Assembly (NCBI RefSeq): GCF_035594035.1 | Contig: NZ_CP141588.1 | Coordinates: 2,191,501 to 2,255,500 of the forward strand | Source: Sphingomonas sp. LY54 | GTDB taxonomy: Bacteria; Pseudomonadota; Alphaproteobacteria; Sphingomonadales; Sphingomonadaceae | Reading direction: 5' to 3' | DNA: 64,000 bases | In this document: in pieces, positions 1-8,564 of the stretch | How positions within the stretch are numbered: position 1 is the stretch's first letter | Layout of the letters: the number at the start of each line of letters is the position of its first letter | Notes under the pieces: model-generated | The model's input: only the letters and a program-made list of their open reading frames with translations | What the model was told of the DNA's origin: nothing | The model's database searches: none | Translations under genes and position numbers: made by a program

Positions 1-462
1 CTTCTCGCGCCGCAGCGCCAGCGGCTGGACGATCTCGCCGAGCGGCTGCCGCGCGCGCTGCGCGGGTCGATCAGCCATGCGCGGGCCGACCTCGGTCATG
101 CCGGCGGCGCGCTGCGGCCGTCCTTGCTGTCGGCGGCGGTACGGCGGAGCAGCGAGCGGCTGGCCGCGATCCGCCTCGACAAGGCCTTGGTGCAGCGCCG
201 CATCCTCGAGGGGCAGCGGCTGGTCGACGGCCTGTGGCGCATCGCGGCTCAAGCCCATCCGGACAAGCCGCTCGCGAAGGGCTATGTGCGGGTCGAGGAC
301 CGTTCCGGCCACGCTTTGGTCGCGGCGGAGGCGGCACGGAAGGCGGGGAAAATCACGCTGGTCTTCGGCGACGGCCGCGTCGATGCGCAGGTCGACGGGG
401 TTGAGCGCGGGCGCCGCGCGCCTTACGTGGCAGCCAAGCCAGACCAACCCAAATTGCTGTAA
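1..462 (+). CDS. xseA: Exodeoxyribonuclease VII large subunit, C-terminal part (5' end outside window)
   Basis: The frame is open from base 1 and gives about 153 residues before the stop at 460-462. It carries the C-terminal hallmarks of XseA: the long helical basic stretch, then an LAKGYVRV element (usual form L.RGYa.v), and finally a short barrel segment containing FGDGRVDAQV. XseA pairs with XseB to degrade single-stranded DNA to oligonucleotides in the cytoplasm. The next gene, 11 bases downstream, is a DUF2093 protein, a usual neighbour of xseA in alphaproteobacteria, which supports the call. Only the last third of the protein is visible, so the OB-fold and the catalytic core cannot be checked. 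Confidence 0.85.
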   Translation, partial: LLAPQRQRLDDLAERLPRALRGSISHARADLGHAGGALRPSLLSAAVRRSSERLAAIRLDKALVQRRILEGQRLVDGLWRIAAQAHPDKPLAKGYVRVEDRSGHALVAAEAARKAGKITLVFGDGRVDAQVDGVERGRRAPYVAAKPDQPKLL

Positions 463-473
463 CGGAACTGCCC

Positions 474-674
474 ATGCTGATGTCGAACAACGGTCGCCCC
501 GCCAAGCTCCATTATATGGCCGGCACCTTCCGCATGCTGAGCTCGGGTGACCACGTCGTCTGCGCCGTCACCGGCCAGAAGATCCCGCTCGACGAGCTCC
601 GCTACTGGAGCATCGCGCGCCAGGAAGCCTATGCCGACGCCGAGGCGTCGGTGAAGGCGGAGTCGGGCGGCTGA
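474..674 (+). CDS. DUF2093 domain protein
   Basis: This is a 66-residue protein with the compact DUF2093 pattern: an N-terminal YMAGTFRML stretch, then G.HV.CAVTG..IPLDELRYWS, and an acidic/alanine-rich tail. The family is restricted to alphaproteobacteria and its function is unknown; the short cysteine-containing core has been suggested only by family membership to be a small structural or binding module. It starts with ATG 11 bases after xseA and is probably cotranscribed with it. No signal peptide or membrane segment is visible. Confidence 0.8.
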   Translation: MLMSNNGRPAKLHYMAGTFRMLSSGDHVVCAVTGQKIPLDELRYWSIARQEAYADAEASVKAESGG

Positions 675-731
675 GCAGAAAGGATCCCGCCGAGCTTGTC
701 AGCGGGTGATCTCGGTGATTGTATCGCGCGG

Positions 732-1976
732 ATGAGCGACACCAGCATATTAGCCAGGGAACTGACGGCGCGCGCCGCGCGCGCCCGCAAGGAGGGTCGG
801 CCGGCAGACGCGGTGAGCGCCGCGCAGGAGGCTGTTGCGGTGGACCCGCAGTCGGCGCCCGCATGGAACATGCTGGGGCTGCTGCAGATGGAGACCGGCG
901 ATCCGAAGGCCGCGGCTGCGAGCTTCAGGCTTGCCTTGAGCCACGATCCCCAGCCGCCGGCCGTCTGGTATAATCTCGCGTGCAGCCTCGGTATCTGCGG
1001 CGAATTCGCTGCCCAATTGGAAAGCCTCGAAGAGGTGCTCTCGCGGGACAATTTCTTCCTTCCAGCCATTCTCTCCAAGGGCGTGGTGCTGAAGAAACTC
1101 GGCCGCGGAGAAGAGGCCTACCAACTGTGCAAATCGGTTCTGGCCGGGGTCGGAGACGACGCCGCTTTCCCCCCGTCCGTTCGCGCCCAGATCCACGAGG
1201 CTCGGGAGATCGTCCGGACCTTCGGCGGGGCCCGCCACCGTCACTATGATGCGGTCCTTGCCGAGGTCGCCTCTGCATATCCGCAGGTGGACCTTTCCCG
1301 TGTGCGCGGCTTCGCCGAGCAGCGCGCCGGACAACGCAAGGTCTATGTGCAGCAACCCACCGCCGGTCACTTCCCCTATCTGCCGGCGATCGAGTTTTTC
1401 GATCGGGCGCTCTTTCCCTGGTTCGAGAATTTGGAGGCGGGAACGGCGGAGATCCGGGCCGAGCTCTTGTCCCTGCTCGTCGATGAGGATCCGAATTTCC
1501 GGCCCTACGTGACATATGCGCCCGGCACGCCGCTCAACCAGTGGGAGGAACTCAACCATTCGCCGCGCTGGAGCGCCTGGTTCTTGTGGGAGAATGGCCA
1601 AAGGAACCACGCCAATTGCGCCCGTTGCCCCCGAACCGCGGCGATCGTCGAGGCGCTACCGATGCTGGACATGCCGGGCAAGGCGCCCACGGTCATGTTC
1701 TCCATCCTTCGGCCGGAAACCAAAATACCCCCTCACACGGGGTCGACCAACGTCCGGACTACCGTTCACCTGCCGCTGATCGTTCCCGAAGGCTGCGGGT
1801 TCCGGGTGGGAGCCGAAACACGGACATGGCGCGAAGGGGAGGCCTGGGCCTTCGACGACACGATCGAGCACGAGGCGTGGAACGACAGCGCCAAGCCGCG
1901 GGCGATCCTCATCCTCGATGCCTGGAATCCGCTACTGAGCGAGGCCGAGCGCGCGGCCGTAAGATTGGTGGGCTGA
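732..1976 (+). CDS. TPR / aspartyl-asparaginyl beta-hydroxylase family protein
   Basis: The N-terminal ~110 residues form TPR-like helical pairs (A.ARA..EGR..DAV, PAWNMLGLLQMETGD). The C-terminal half has the Asp/Asn hydroxylase (PF05118-like) double-stranded helix: PPHTGSTNVR with metal ligand H335, then FDDTIEHEAWN with H380 and a following arginine near 390 for 2-oxoglutarate. Such enzymes hydroxylate Asp/Asn or other side chains using Fe(II) and 2OG. A paralogue with the same architecture lies at 32737-33915. The ATG at 732 makes the N-terminus match that paralogue; a TTG at 696 has a better-placed AAAGGA and would add 12 residues. It opens the receptor/oxygenase region and is cytoplasmic by sequence. 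The substrate is unknown. Confidence 0.8.
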   Translation: MSDTSILARELTARAARARKEGRPADAVSAAQEAVAVDPQSAPAWNMLGLLQMETGDPKAAAASFRLALSHDPQPPAVWYNLACSLGICGEFAAQLESLEEVLSRDNFFLPAILSKGVVLKKLGRGEEAYQLCKSVLAGVGDDAAFPPSVRAQIHEAREIVRTFGGARHRHYDAVLAEVASAYPQVDLSRVRGFAEQRAGQRKVYVQQPTAGHFPYLPAIEFFDRALFPWFENLEAGTAEIRAELLSLLVDEDPNFRPYVTYAPGTPLNQWEELNHSPRWSAWFLWENGQRNHANCARCPRTAAIVEALPMLDMPGKAPTVMFSILRPETKIPPHTGSTNVRTTVHLPLIVPEGCGFRVGAETRTWREGEAWAFDDTIEHEAWNDSAKPRAILILDAWNPLLSEAERAAVRLVG

Positions 1977-1987
1977 GCCTGCCCTGA

Positions 1988-2515
1988 TCAGTTGATCCTG
2001 CGCACGCGGAGGGCGGTTTGGCCGTTGACGTTGGCGAGATAAGATCCAAGCGCGGCGCGCCGGATCACGATTTTGTGCCCCGGCTTTGGATCGATGGGCA
2101 AATCCCGGCTGTCGATCTGCAGCCACCTTGCGCCATCTGCCAGCGTGATCACCCACTTTCCACTTGGGCCGTTGTTGACGGAGCGCACGGTGCTTTCGAC
2201 CTGCGCGACGGCTGCATCCTCGTCCTTATCCCCGAATATGCCGAGGTCGGGGAGGGCGAAGCCGAACAGTGACGATCTCGTCTTGCGGATCTGCTGCCGA
2301 TCCATGACGACGAGATCTTCCCGTTGCACGGCCGCGTCCATAGCTCCCGTTTCCCGGTCGAAGCAGGCGAGGCGCTCTTCCGCCGAGGCGATGGCGCGGC
2401 AATCCAGCAGCCGCGACAGCGCGGCCGGCTGGTCGCGTGGCGGTTGTTGAGCCGCGGCCGCGGCCGGCGCAGTGCAAAGCATCAGAGTGGCGATAAGGGT
2501 TGAGCGCATGCGCAT
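1988..2515 (-). CDS. Exported hypothetical protein with a DCRAI..EERLACFD motif
   Basis: The 175-residue product has a clear signal peptide (MRMRSTLIATLMLC then alanine-rich, ending AAAAQQ). After it comes LLDCRAIAS.EERLACFDRE, a two-cysteine motif common in exported proteobacterial proteins of unknown function, where the cysteines probably form a disulfide. The C-terminal half is beta-rich (GKWVITLADGARWLQID...). The start at 2515 is preceded by GAGG at good spacing; an upstream ATG at 2566 would add an implausible n-region. It is convergent with the hydroxylase gene and divergent from the sulfotransferase-like gene. Nothing in the sequence ties it to either function. Confidence 0.7.
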   Translation of the reverse strand: MRMRSTLIATLMLCTAPAAAAAQQPPRDQPAALSRLLDCRAIASAEERLACFDRETGAMDAAVQREDLVVMDRQQIRKTRSSLFGFALPDLGIFGDKDEDAAVAQVESTVRSVNNGPSGKWVITLADGARWLQIDSRDLPIDPKPGHKIVIRRAALGSYLANVNGQTALRVRRIN

Positions 2516-2650
2516 AAGGACCTCGCTGGACGGACGGGGGATCGTACGGTTGGTCGGCCTATGCATGCAAGCCTCCGTCCGCGGTGCGCTCTTCGGTTAG
2601 ACGGACGCGAGGCGATTGACCTTCGTCGCAGGTCGCGTCAGGCGCGCCCG

Positions 2651-3682
2651 ATGAGCGACAGTTCCGAATTCGAAGAGCGGGCGATGTGGTTTCTTCATCG
2701 CGTCGATCCCGTAGGTCGCAAGCTCCGTTATGTGCATGCCATACCTTCCGCCCTCCGCGCTGCCACATTTCTGGACGGGCGAACGACCTTCTGGGAGGGT
2801 ACGGAAAGGGTCGTCGATTTCGCCCAGGCTCAGCCGAGCGGTACAGGCGGAGGCTCGATCCGCTACATCTTCCACGTGTCGTTCTGCGGGTCGACCCTGC
2901 TCGCGTCCGTCCTGGACGAAGCTTGCGAGGCGTTCGTGCTTAAGGAACCCCAGTGTCTCGTCGACCTGGCCGACTGGAAAAAGACACTGCGACAACATCA
3001 CGCGACCGATCCGGCCTTCGGAGGAATTCTGGATGTGGTGCAAGAAGCTCTTCTGATTCCCGGTCAGGCCACCGTGGTGAAGCCGAGTAATTGGGCGAAT
3101 AACATCGTAGCCGATCTTTGCAGCTCCCGTCGGTCCGCCGAGCGCCTCTTCCTCACGATGGACGCGGAGTCATTCCTCCGCGCCGTCTTTCGCGGAGGGC
3201 GCGATCGGATCGCGTTCACCGCGCGGGTGGCCGGTCATCTCGCAAGTGCCTTTGGCGGAGGACAGGGGCTGGTTGCGCAGGCCATTTCCGAGACCGCCGA
3301 TCCGCTCGGACGCGCCGCTAATCTGTGTGCTCTGACGCACTATCTTCAACTGTCTCTGTTCGAAGCCGCCTGTCCCGACTGGAAGGACTCGGGAAGTCAC
3401 CTTGATTTTGCCGAGATCAGTGGCGATCTCGAAGGCGCCGTTCGGAAGGCCGCTGCGGCGCTCGGCCTCACCCTCTCCGATGCTTTGCTGTTGCGGGCGC
3501 TTGACCGGTGGCAAGAGCGAAACGCCAAGCAGCATCAAGCCGTCTTTTCGAAAGCGGCCCACGCCGAAGCCGACATGATGATCGGGCGCGTTCACGGCAA
3601 ACATATTGCGGACGCCCTCCGATGGGCCGATGGGCTTCAACTGCCAGCCGCGCAGCCCCCGCTGGACCATTTGCCTGTGTGA
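2651..3682 (+). CDS. Sulfotransferase-like P-loop protein
   Basis: The 343-residue protein has FHVSFCGSTLLAS at residues 74-86, which matches the 5'-phosphosulfate-binding loop of PAPS-dependent sulfotransferases (usual form G..RSGTT.L), here with Phe-Cys in place of Arg-Ser. It is followed by LKEPQCLVDLA, the LREP.VL..L element seen in a divergent alphaproteobacterial group of this superfamily. No signal peptide is seen. It lies 197 bases upstream of the first TonB-dependent receptor and reads toward it. Sulfotransferases and sulfotransferase-TPR proteins occur near TonB receptors and 2OG oxygenases in related bacteria. Because the PSB loop is atypical, it could bind another nucleotide or be non-catalytic. 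Confidence 0.6.
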   Translation: MSDSSEFEERAMWFLHRVDPVGRKLRYVHAIPSALRAATFLDGRTTFWEGTERVVDFAQAQPSGTGGGSIRYIFHVSFCGSTLLASVLDEACEAFVLKEPQCLVDLADWKKTLRQHHATDPAFGGILDVVQEALLIPGQATVVKPSNWANNIVADLCSSRRSAERLFLTMDAESFLRAVFRGGRDRIAFTARVAGHLASAFGGGQGLVAQAISETADPLGRAANLCALTHYLQLSLFEAACPDWKDSGSHLDFAEISGDLEGAVRKAAAALGLTLSDALLLRALDRWQERNAKQHQAVFSKAAHAEADMMIGRVHGKHIADALRWADGLQLPAAQPPLDHLPV

Positions 3683-3686
3683 CCTT

Positions 3687-3716
3687 TTTACTACAGGCGA
3701 GTGATAACCCTATAGT
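3687..3716 (+). promoter_or_regulatory. Candidate sigma-70 promoter for the first receptor
   Basis: TTTACT and TATAGT are separated by 18 bases, directly after the sulfotransferase-like gene and about 165 bases before the receptor start. The match to the -35 box is 4 of 6 and to the -10 box 5 of 6. It is a visual match only. Confidence 0.35.
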
Positions 3717-3879
3717 GATTTCACTGGATCGATTGCGTTGCGCCTTGCTGCTGCCCTACCAACCGAACGAAGGCGGCGCTGAAGCTGCTTTTACCGGCGA
3801 AGCGTCGTCGCTCATGGATGAGAACGGCATTTCGCAAAGGGATCGGGTGGGCAGCCGCCCTTACTTTAGGGGACACGCA

Positions 3880-6800
3880 ATGAGATCAACTTTCCGTCAG
3901 CGCCTTTTGGCGTCGACCCTGATTATCGGGGCGTCCGCGTTCGCGGCGCCTGCCTATGCGCAGGACGACCAGAGCGAAACTCCGGTGCAGAGCCAGACCG
4001 AAGCCGATGCGGCCGGTTCGGGCGAGGGCATCGTCATCACCGGTTCGCGCATTCCGCGGCGCGATCTCACCTCCTCCAGCCCGCTCACGGTCGTGCAGGA
4101 CGAAGAGTTCACGCTCTCCGGCGCCGTCAACGTCGAGCAGGTCATCAACACCCTCCCGCAGGTCGTTCCCGGCGCCACGGCGTTCTCGAACAACCCAGGC
4201 GGCGGCGTGGCGACGCTCAATCTTCGCGGTCTCGGCTCGCAGCGCAACCTCGTCTTGGTCAACGGCCGTCGTTACATCTTCTATGATGCCAACCAGGTCA
4301 CCGATCTCAACACGATTCCGCAGTTCCTGATCGAAAGCATCGACGTCGTGACCGGCGGCGCCTCGGCCGTGTACGGTTCCGACGCACTCGCCGGCGTGAC
4401 CAACTTCCGTCTTCGCGGCGATCTCGATGGCCTGATGGCCGGCGGTCAGTACAGCATCACCGGTGAAGGCGACGGTCGCCGCTACAATGCCTATATGGCG
4501 CTCGGCACGCAGTTTGCCGACGGCCGCGGGCATCTTGCGGTGTACGGCGAATATTATAATCGCGGCGACGTTTTCCAGGGCGCTCGCGACTTCTCGCGCT
4601 TCGCACTGGCTGACGGCGACACCAGCCTCATTCCGGGCGGCTCGGCCGGCGTTCCCCAAGGACGCTTCGTCGCTCCGGGCACGATCACGGTCGGCGCTCC
4701 CGGCTCGATCGGTGGCGCCAACCCGAGCTGCGGCGGCACCGGCAATCCGCCCCGGAACGCGGGCTGCTTCGACATCGGCGCCGGGACGGCGTTCCCGGGT
4801 GGCGGCGCCTTCTTCGGCACGCCGGGCGTGGCTCGGCCCTACAATGGCGCTACCGACGCATTCAACTACGCGCCCGACAACTACCTGATGGTCCCGCAGG
4901 AGCGCTGGACGATCGGCGGCTACGGCGAATATGAAGTGTCCGAAGGCATCACCGCTTATGGTGAGGTCGTCTTCATCAACAACCGCGTCGAGAACGAGCT
5001 TGCCGCGACGCCAATCACGCAGAACGTCAACTTCAACCTCAATGCGGCCTGCGCCAACGTTAACGCCGCGACCTGCACCCAGCTCCGGACGATCGCTGCA
5101 AATCAGCAGGCTGCGATCGCCGCCGCTGCTGCCGGTGGTGTGGCGAACCCGTTCCCTGGCTTCACGGCCGGCGCCGGGACCTTCGGCGCCCTCCAGCCGA
5201 CCGAAGTCCGGTTGCAGCTCAACACCCGCGTGAGCCAGATCTCCAACCGTAACGTCGCCGACGACCGGAATGCTTTCCGGACGCTCATCGGTGTTCGCGG
5301 CGATCTGACCGAGTCGCTGACCTACGATGCTTATTATTCGTATGCTCGCACTCGTAATGCCTCGATCCAGGCGGGCAACGTGTCGCGTTCCAACCTGACC
5401 AGGCTGGCCGCGGACGGTACCTGCAACTTCTTCGGCGCGAACCAGCTGAGCGCCGATTGTATCGACGGCATCTCGATCCTCGCGCAGAATACCGACATTT
5501 CCCAGCTCCAGGTTGCGCAGGCCAGCCTTGCCGGCTCGCTCTTCCAGACCCCTTGGGCGACGGATTCGATCGGCTTCGCGGCCGGCGTCGAGTGGCGCAG
5601 CATGGGCGGCCAGTTCATTCCCGACACCGCTCTGGCCTCGGGCGACGTTGCTGGCTTCAACGCCGGCGATCCGACCGAAGGCAAATATGACGTCAAGGAA
5701 GTGTTCGGCGAGCTTCGTCTTCCGCTCGTCCAGGACAACTTCATCCACCGGCTCGAGTTGAGCGCAGCAGCGCGCTACTCGGACTACTCGCTTGAGAACG
5801 TCGGTGGTGTCTGGGCCTACGCGGCAGGTGCCGAATTCGCTCCGGTCAGCGACATCACGTTCCGCGCTCAGTATCAGCGTGCGGTCCGTGCACCGAACGT
5901 CCAGGAACTGTTCGGCGGTCAGTCGGTCGGCTTCCCGGCGGCGACCGATCCGTGCGCACTGGCGTCGGCGGCAACGAACGCGACTGTTCGCGCTCTCTGC
6001 GTCGCCACGGGCGTTCCGTCCTCGAACGTCGGTCAGTCCTTCCTTCAGCCTAACCCGCAGATCGAAGGCACCTTCGGCGGCAATCCGCTGCTGCAGGAAG
6101 AAGTCTCGGACACCTACACCGCTGGTGTGGTCCTCCGTCCGCGCTTCATTCCGCGCCTCAACATCGCAGTCGATTGGTACGATATCACGGTCGACAACGC
6201 GATCGCGGCGGCCGGCGGCGGCGTCGGCGGCGTCCTGAACCTCTGCTACAACGTCATTCAGGACGCGACGAGCCCGCTCTGTCAGGCGATCACGCGCGAC
6301 CAGCAGGGCTCGATCTCGGGCGGCGGTCAGTTCATCGTCCAGGCGAACAACGCGAACCTCGCGCAGCTCTCCACGGAAGGCGTCGACTTCCAGATCGATT
6401 ACAGCCTCCCGCTGGCCTTCGGCCTCGCCGGAGCCGATGAATCGAAGCTGAGCTTCTACTTCCTCGGCAACTACACCCGGTCGAACAACTTCGTGCCGAC
6501 CGTCGGTGTCGACGAAGTGATCGAGTGTGGCGGCCGCTTCGGCAACCAGTGCGGAAACCCGACGCCGAAGTGGAAGTTCGCGAGCCGCGTGTCCTGGCTC
6601 GACGGCCCAGTCACTTCGACTGTCCGCTGGCGCTATGTCGGCAAGACTCGGGACGACGATGATGATACGGATTACATCGTCGAGAACCTGAAGTCCTACA
6701 ACCTGTTCGACCTGGCGTTCTCGTTCAACGTGGGTGACCACCTGACGCTGAACACCGGCGTGAACAACATCTTCAACAAGAAGCCGCAGCTGATTGGCGA

Positions 6801-6885
6801 CAATCAGGAGCAGGCCAATACCTATCCGAGCGTGTACGACGTGCTTGGGCGTGACTTCTTCGTCTCGGCCTCACTTCGCTTCTAA
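3880..6885 (+). CDS. TonB-dependent receptor, large (1001 residues)
   Basis: Outer-membrane active transporter. A signal peptide (cleavage after AYA, residue 27) is followed by a TonB-box-like GIVITGSR at 50-57. The plug domain contains LNLRGLGSQRNLVLVNGRR and VVTGGASAVYGSDALAGVTNF, and a long 22-strand-type barrel ends in the terminal aromatic signature (FFVSASLRF). It belongs to the large receptor group typical of sphingomonads and Caulobacter. The ATG at 3880 follows AGGGGA; reading further upstream would place 124 residues before the signal peptide. A strong terminator follows at 6900. It is paralogous to the receptor at 11809. No N-terminal signalling (STN) domain is present, so sigma/anti-sigma control is not indicated. 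The ligand is unknown. Confidence 0.93.
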   Translation: MRSTFRQRLLASTLIIGASAFAAPAYAQDDQSETPVQSQTEADAAGSGEGIVITGSRIPRRDLTSSSPLTVVQDEEFTLSGAVNVEQVINTLPQVVPGATAFSNNPGGGVATLNLRGLGSQRNLVLVNGRRYIFYDANQVTDLNTIPQFLIESIDVVTGGASAVYGSDALAGVTNFRLRGDLDGLMAGGQYSITGEGDGRRYNAYMALGTQFADGRGHLAVYGEYYNRGDVFQGARDFSRFALADGDTSLIPGGSAGVPQGRFVAPGTITVGAPGSIGGANPSCGGTGNPPRNAGCFDIGAGTAFPGGGAFFGTPGVARPYNGATDAFNYAPDNYLMVPQERWTIGGYGEYEVSEGITAYGEVVFINNRVENELAATPITQNVNFNLNAACANVNAATCTQLRTIAANQQAAIAAAAAGGVANPFPGFTAGAGTFGALQPTEVRLQLNTRVSQISNRNVADDRNAFRTLIGVRGDLTESLTYDAYYSYARTRNASIQAGNVSRSNLTRLAADGTCNFFGANQLSADCIDGISILAQNTDISQLQVAQASLAGSLFQTPWATDSIGFAAGVEWRSMGGQFIPDTALASGDVAGFNAGDPTEGKYDVKEVFGELRLPLVQDNFIHRLELSAAARYSDYSLENVGGVWAYAAGAEFAPVSDITFRAQYQRAVRAPNVQELFGGQSVGFPAATDPCALASAATNATVRALCVATGVPSSNVGQSFLQPNPQIEGTFGGNPLLQEEVSDTYTAGVVLRPRFIPRLNIAVDWYDITVDNAIAAAGGGVGGVLNLCYNVIQDATSPLCQAITRDQQGSISGGGQFIVQANNANLAQLSTEGVDFQIDYSLPLAFGLAGADESKLSFYFLGNYTRSNNFVPTVGVDEVIECGGRFGNQCGNPTPKWKFASRVSWLDGPVTSTVRWRYVGKTRDDDDDTDYIVENLKSYNLFDLAFSFNVGDHLTLNTGVNNIFNKKPQLIGDNQEQANTYPSVYDVLGRDFFVSASLRF

Positions 6886-6899
6886 CGCGACGACTATCG

Positions 6900-6934
6900 A
6901 AGGGCGGCAGACATTGTCTGCCGCCCTTTTTTTT
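6900..6934 (+). terminator. Rho-independent terminator after receptor 1
   Basis: A 14-bp perfect stem (AAGGGCGGCAGACA with its complement) with a minimal loop is followed by eight thymines, 15 bases after the receptor stop codon. Confidence 0.92.
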
Positions 6935-7004
6935 GTGCGCCGTTCATGGCAGGGCCTCGGGGAGGCACGAGGGCCAGGATCGCGATGGAAGGCGCATTGC
7001 CGAG

Positions 7005-7739
7005 ATGAGTAGTCAGTCGTATCGGCTGAACCCGAAGCTGGATGCCGACGCTCTGCGCACGGCTTTTGCGAGCACTTCGCGGCTTCATGTTCCCGAGTTT
7101 CTCGAAGCCGCCGACGCCGAGCGCCTTTATGCGTTCCTGCGGGGCAGCGCCGCCTGGCGCCTGGTGATCAACCAGGAGAGCAAGCTGTTCGAGCTCGATC
7201 GCGCAGCGCAGGCGGCAATGACGCCCGAAGCCCGCCAGGAGCTCGACCGCGCGATCCATGCGTCGGCCCGGCACAATTTCCAATATTGCTACGAAACGAT
7301 CCGTGTCCCGGACTCGGAGGAGGAGCGCGGCGCGCAGGCAGACGAGTTGAGCCGCTTCGCCTCCTTCATGTCTTCGCCCGAGGTCGCGGGCTTCCTGCGC
7401 CAGGTGACGGGCCGCAACGAGATCGCATTCGCCGACGCGCAGGCGACCGCTTACGGTCTGGGTCATTTCCTGACCGCGCATGACGACGAAGTCGCCGGCA
7501 AGCAGCGTATCGCCGCTTACGTGTTCAACCTCACGCCGAAATGGCGGATTGACTGGGGTGGGCTGCTGGCCTTCCACGATGCGCGCGGTCATGTCGCGGA
7601 GGCGTACACCCCGTCCTTCAACGCGCTGAACCTGTTCAGCGTGCCGCAGCCCCACAGCGTCACCATGGTAGCCCCGTTCGCCGCGTCGCGACGTTATTCG
7701 GTCACCGGGTGGCTCCGTAGCCGGCAGGGACAGGCCTGA
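7005..7739 (+). CDS. 2OG-Fe(II) oxygenase (prolyl-4-hydroxylase-like fold), first copy
   Basis: The 244-residue enzyme shows the HxD...H...R facial triad: H159 and D161 in LTAHDDE, H217 in VPQPHSV, and an arginine near 229-230 for 2-oxoglutarate. Between them lie WRIDWGGLLAFHD and FNALNLFSVP, typical of Ofd1/Tpa1-type oxygenases. Expected chemistry is Fe(II)/2OG-dependent hydroxylation of a protein, peptide or small molecule. It lies just after the receptor terminator, so it needs its own promoter or readthrough. It is a sister of the next gene (similar length and motif spacing), probably an old tandem duplication. No SD is close to the ATG; the start was chosen because it matches the sister protein's N-terminus. 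Confidence 0.85.
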   Translation: MSSQSYRLNPKLDADALRTAFASTSRLHVPEFLEAADAERLYAFLRGSAAWRLVINQESKLFELDRAAQAAMTPEARQELDRAIHASARHNFQYCYETIRVPDSEEERGAQADELSRFASFMSSPEVAGFLRQVTGRNEIAFADAQATAYGLGHFLTAHDDEVAGKQRIAAYVFNLTPKWRIDWGGLLAFHDARGHVAEAYTPSFNALNLFSVPQPHSVTMVAPFAASRRYSVTGWLRSRQGQA

Positions 7740-7826
7740 GCCGCCAAGCGGGATCGCCCTGTCTCTCCCACACCGGCGAATTTGCTGCTAATCCTGCCCA
7801 GACCAAGCCTTGAGGAGCGCATAGCG

Positions 7827-8564
7827 TTGTCGGAAGTCATTCCCCTGTTTGAGCTGAACCCCGCGCTTGATGTCGCGGCGGCGGCGAGCAGGTTCACCCG
7901 CGACGGCCGGACACAATTGCGCGACTTCCTCGATCCGCGCGCCGCGCGAACGATCCAGCATGTCCTCGCTGCGGAAACTCCGTGGGGTCTCGCCTGGCGG
8001 GCAGGAGACGATGGCCCGCACATGCTTCGCCGCCAGGAGCTCGCGCAGACCAGCGCGGAACAGAAAAGCGAATTATGGCGGCGGATTTCCGGAGCCGTGA
8101 GCGGCCAGGACTATGCCTTTCTCTATTCGCAATATCCGATGCTCAACGCCTATCTGGAGCGCTGGGGCGAGCATCCGGCGCTGGATCTGCTGGTCGAGCA
8201 TATTAATGCCGAACCGCTTCTCTCGCTCGTCCGCGAAATCACCGGCATGCCTCAACTCGTGAAGGCCGATGCCCAGGCGACGCTCTACGCGCCGAACCAG
8301 TTCCTGTCCCTGCACGACGACAGTCACGTCGCGGAAGGATGGCAGGTCGCCTATGTGATGAACTTCTGCTCCGAGGACTGGAGGCCGGATTGGGGCGGCT
8401 ATCTGATGTTCTACGACGAGGAGGGCGACGTCATCGGGGGTTTCAAGCCACGCTTTAATTCCCTGAATATGTTCCGCGTGCCGCAGAAACACAACGTAAC
8501 CTACGTGCCGCCCTTCGCTCCGGTCGGGCGCTTTGCGATTACCGGCTGGTTCCGGGACCGCTGA
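7827..8564 (+). CDS. 2OG-Fe(II) oxygenase (prolyl-4-hydroxylase-like fold), second copy
   Basis: The 245-residue paralogue of the preceding oxygenase has ligands H163 and D165 (SLHDDSH), H222 (VPQKHNV) and R235. The core is WRPDWGGYLMFYD and FNSLNMFRVP. A TTG start at 7827 is preferred: GAGGAG lies nine bases upstream and the resulting N-terminus (MSEVIPLFELNPALD) aligns with the first copy (MSSQSYRLNPKLD). An in-frame TTG at 7782 lacks a comparable site. Its 3' end overlaps the convergent methyltransferase by 26 bases. Retention of all active-site residues in both copies suggests two related substrates or sites rather than a dead duplicate. Confidence 0.85.
   Translation: MSEVIPLFELNPALDVAAAASRFTRDGRTQLRDFLDPRAARTIQHVLAAETPWGLAWRAGDDGPHMLRRQELAQTSAEQKSELWRRISGAVSGQDYAFLYSQYPMLNAYLERWGEHPALDLLVEHINAEPLLSLVREITGMPQLVKADAQATLYAPNQFLSLHDDSHVAEGWQVAYVMNFCSEDWRPDWGGYLMFYDEEGDVIGGFKPRFNSLNMFRVPQKHNVTYVPPFAPVGRFAITGWFRDR

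Noticed and set aside
3508-3879. Long N-terminal extension of receptor 1
   Set aside because: The frame is open, but it overlaps the preceding gene and would place 124 residues before a textbook signal peptide; the ATG at 3880 has a good ribosome-binding site.
3886-6741. Very long open frame antisense to receptor 1 (about 950 codons), and similar long antisense frames at 14755-17220, 45056-47461 and 61025-63751
   Set aside because: They mirror real genes in high-GC DNA, where antisense stops are rare. Their translations are low-complexity and charged without family motifs, and none has a convincing ribosome-binding site.
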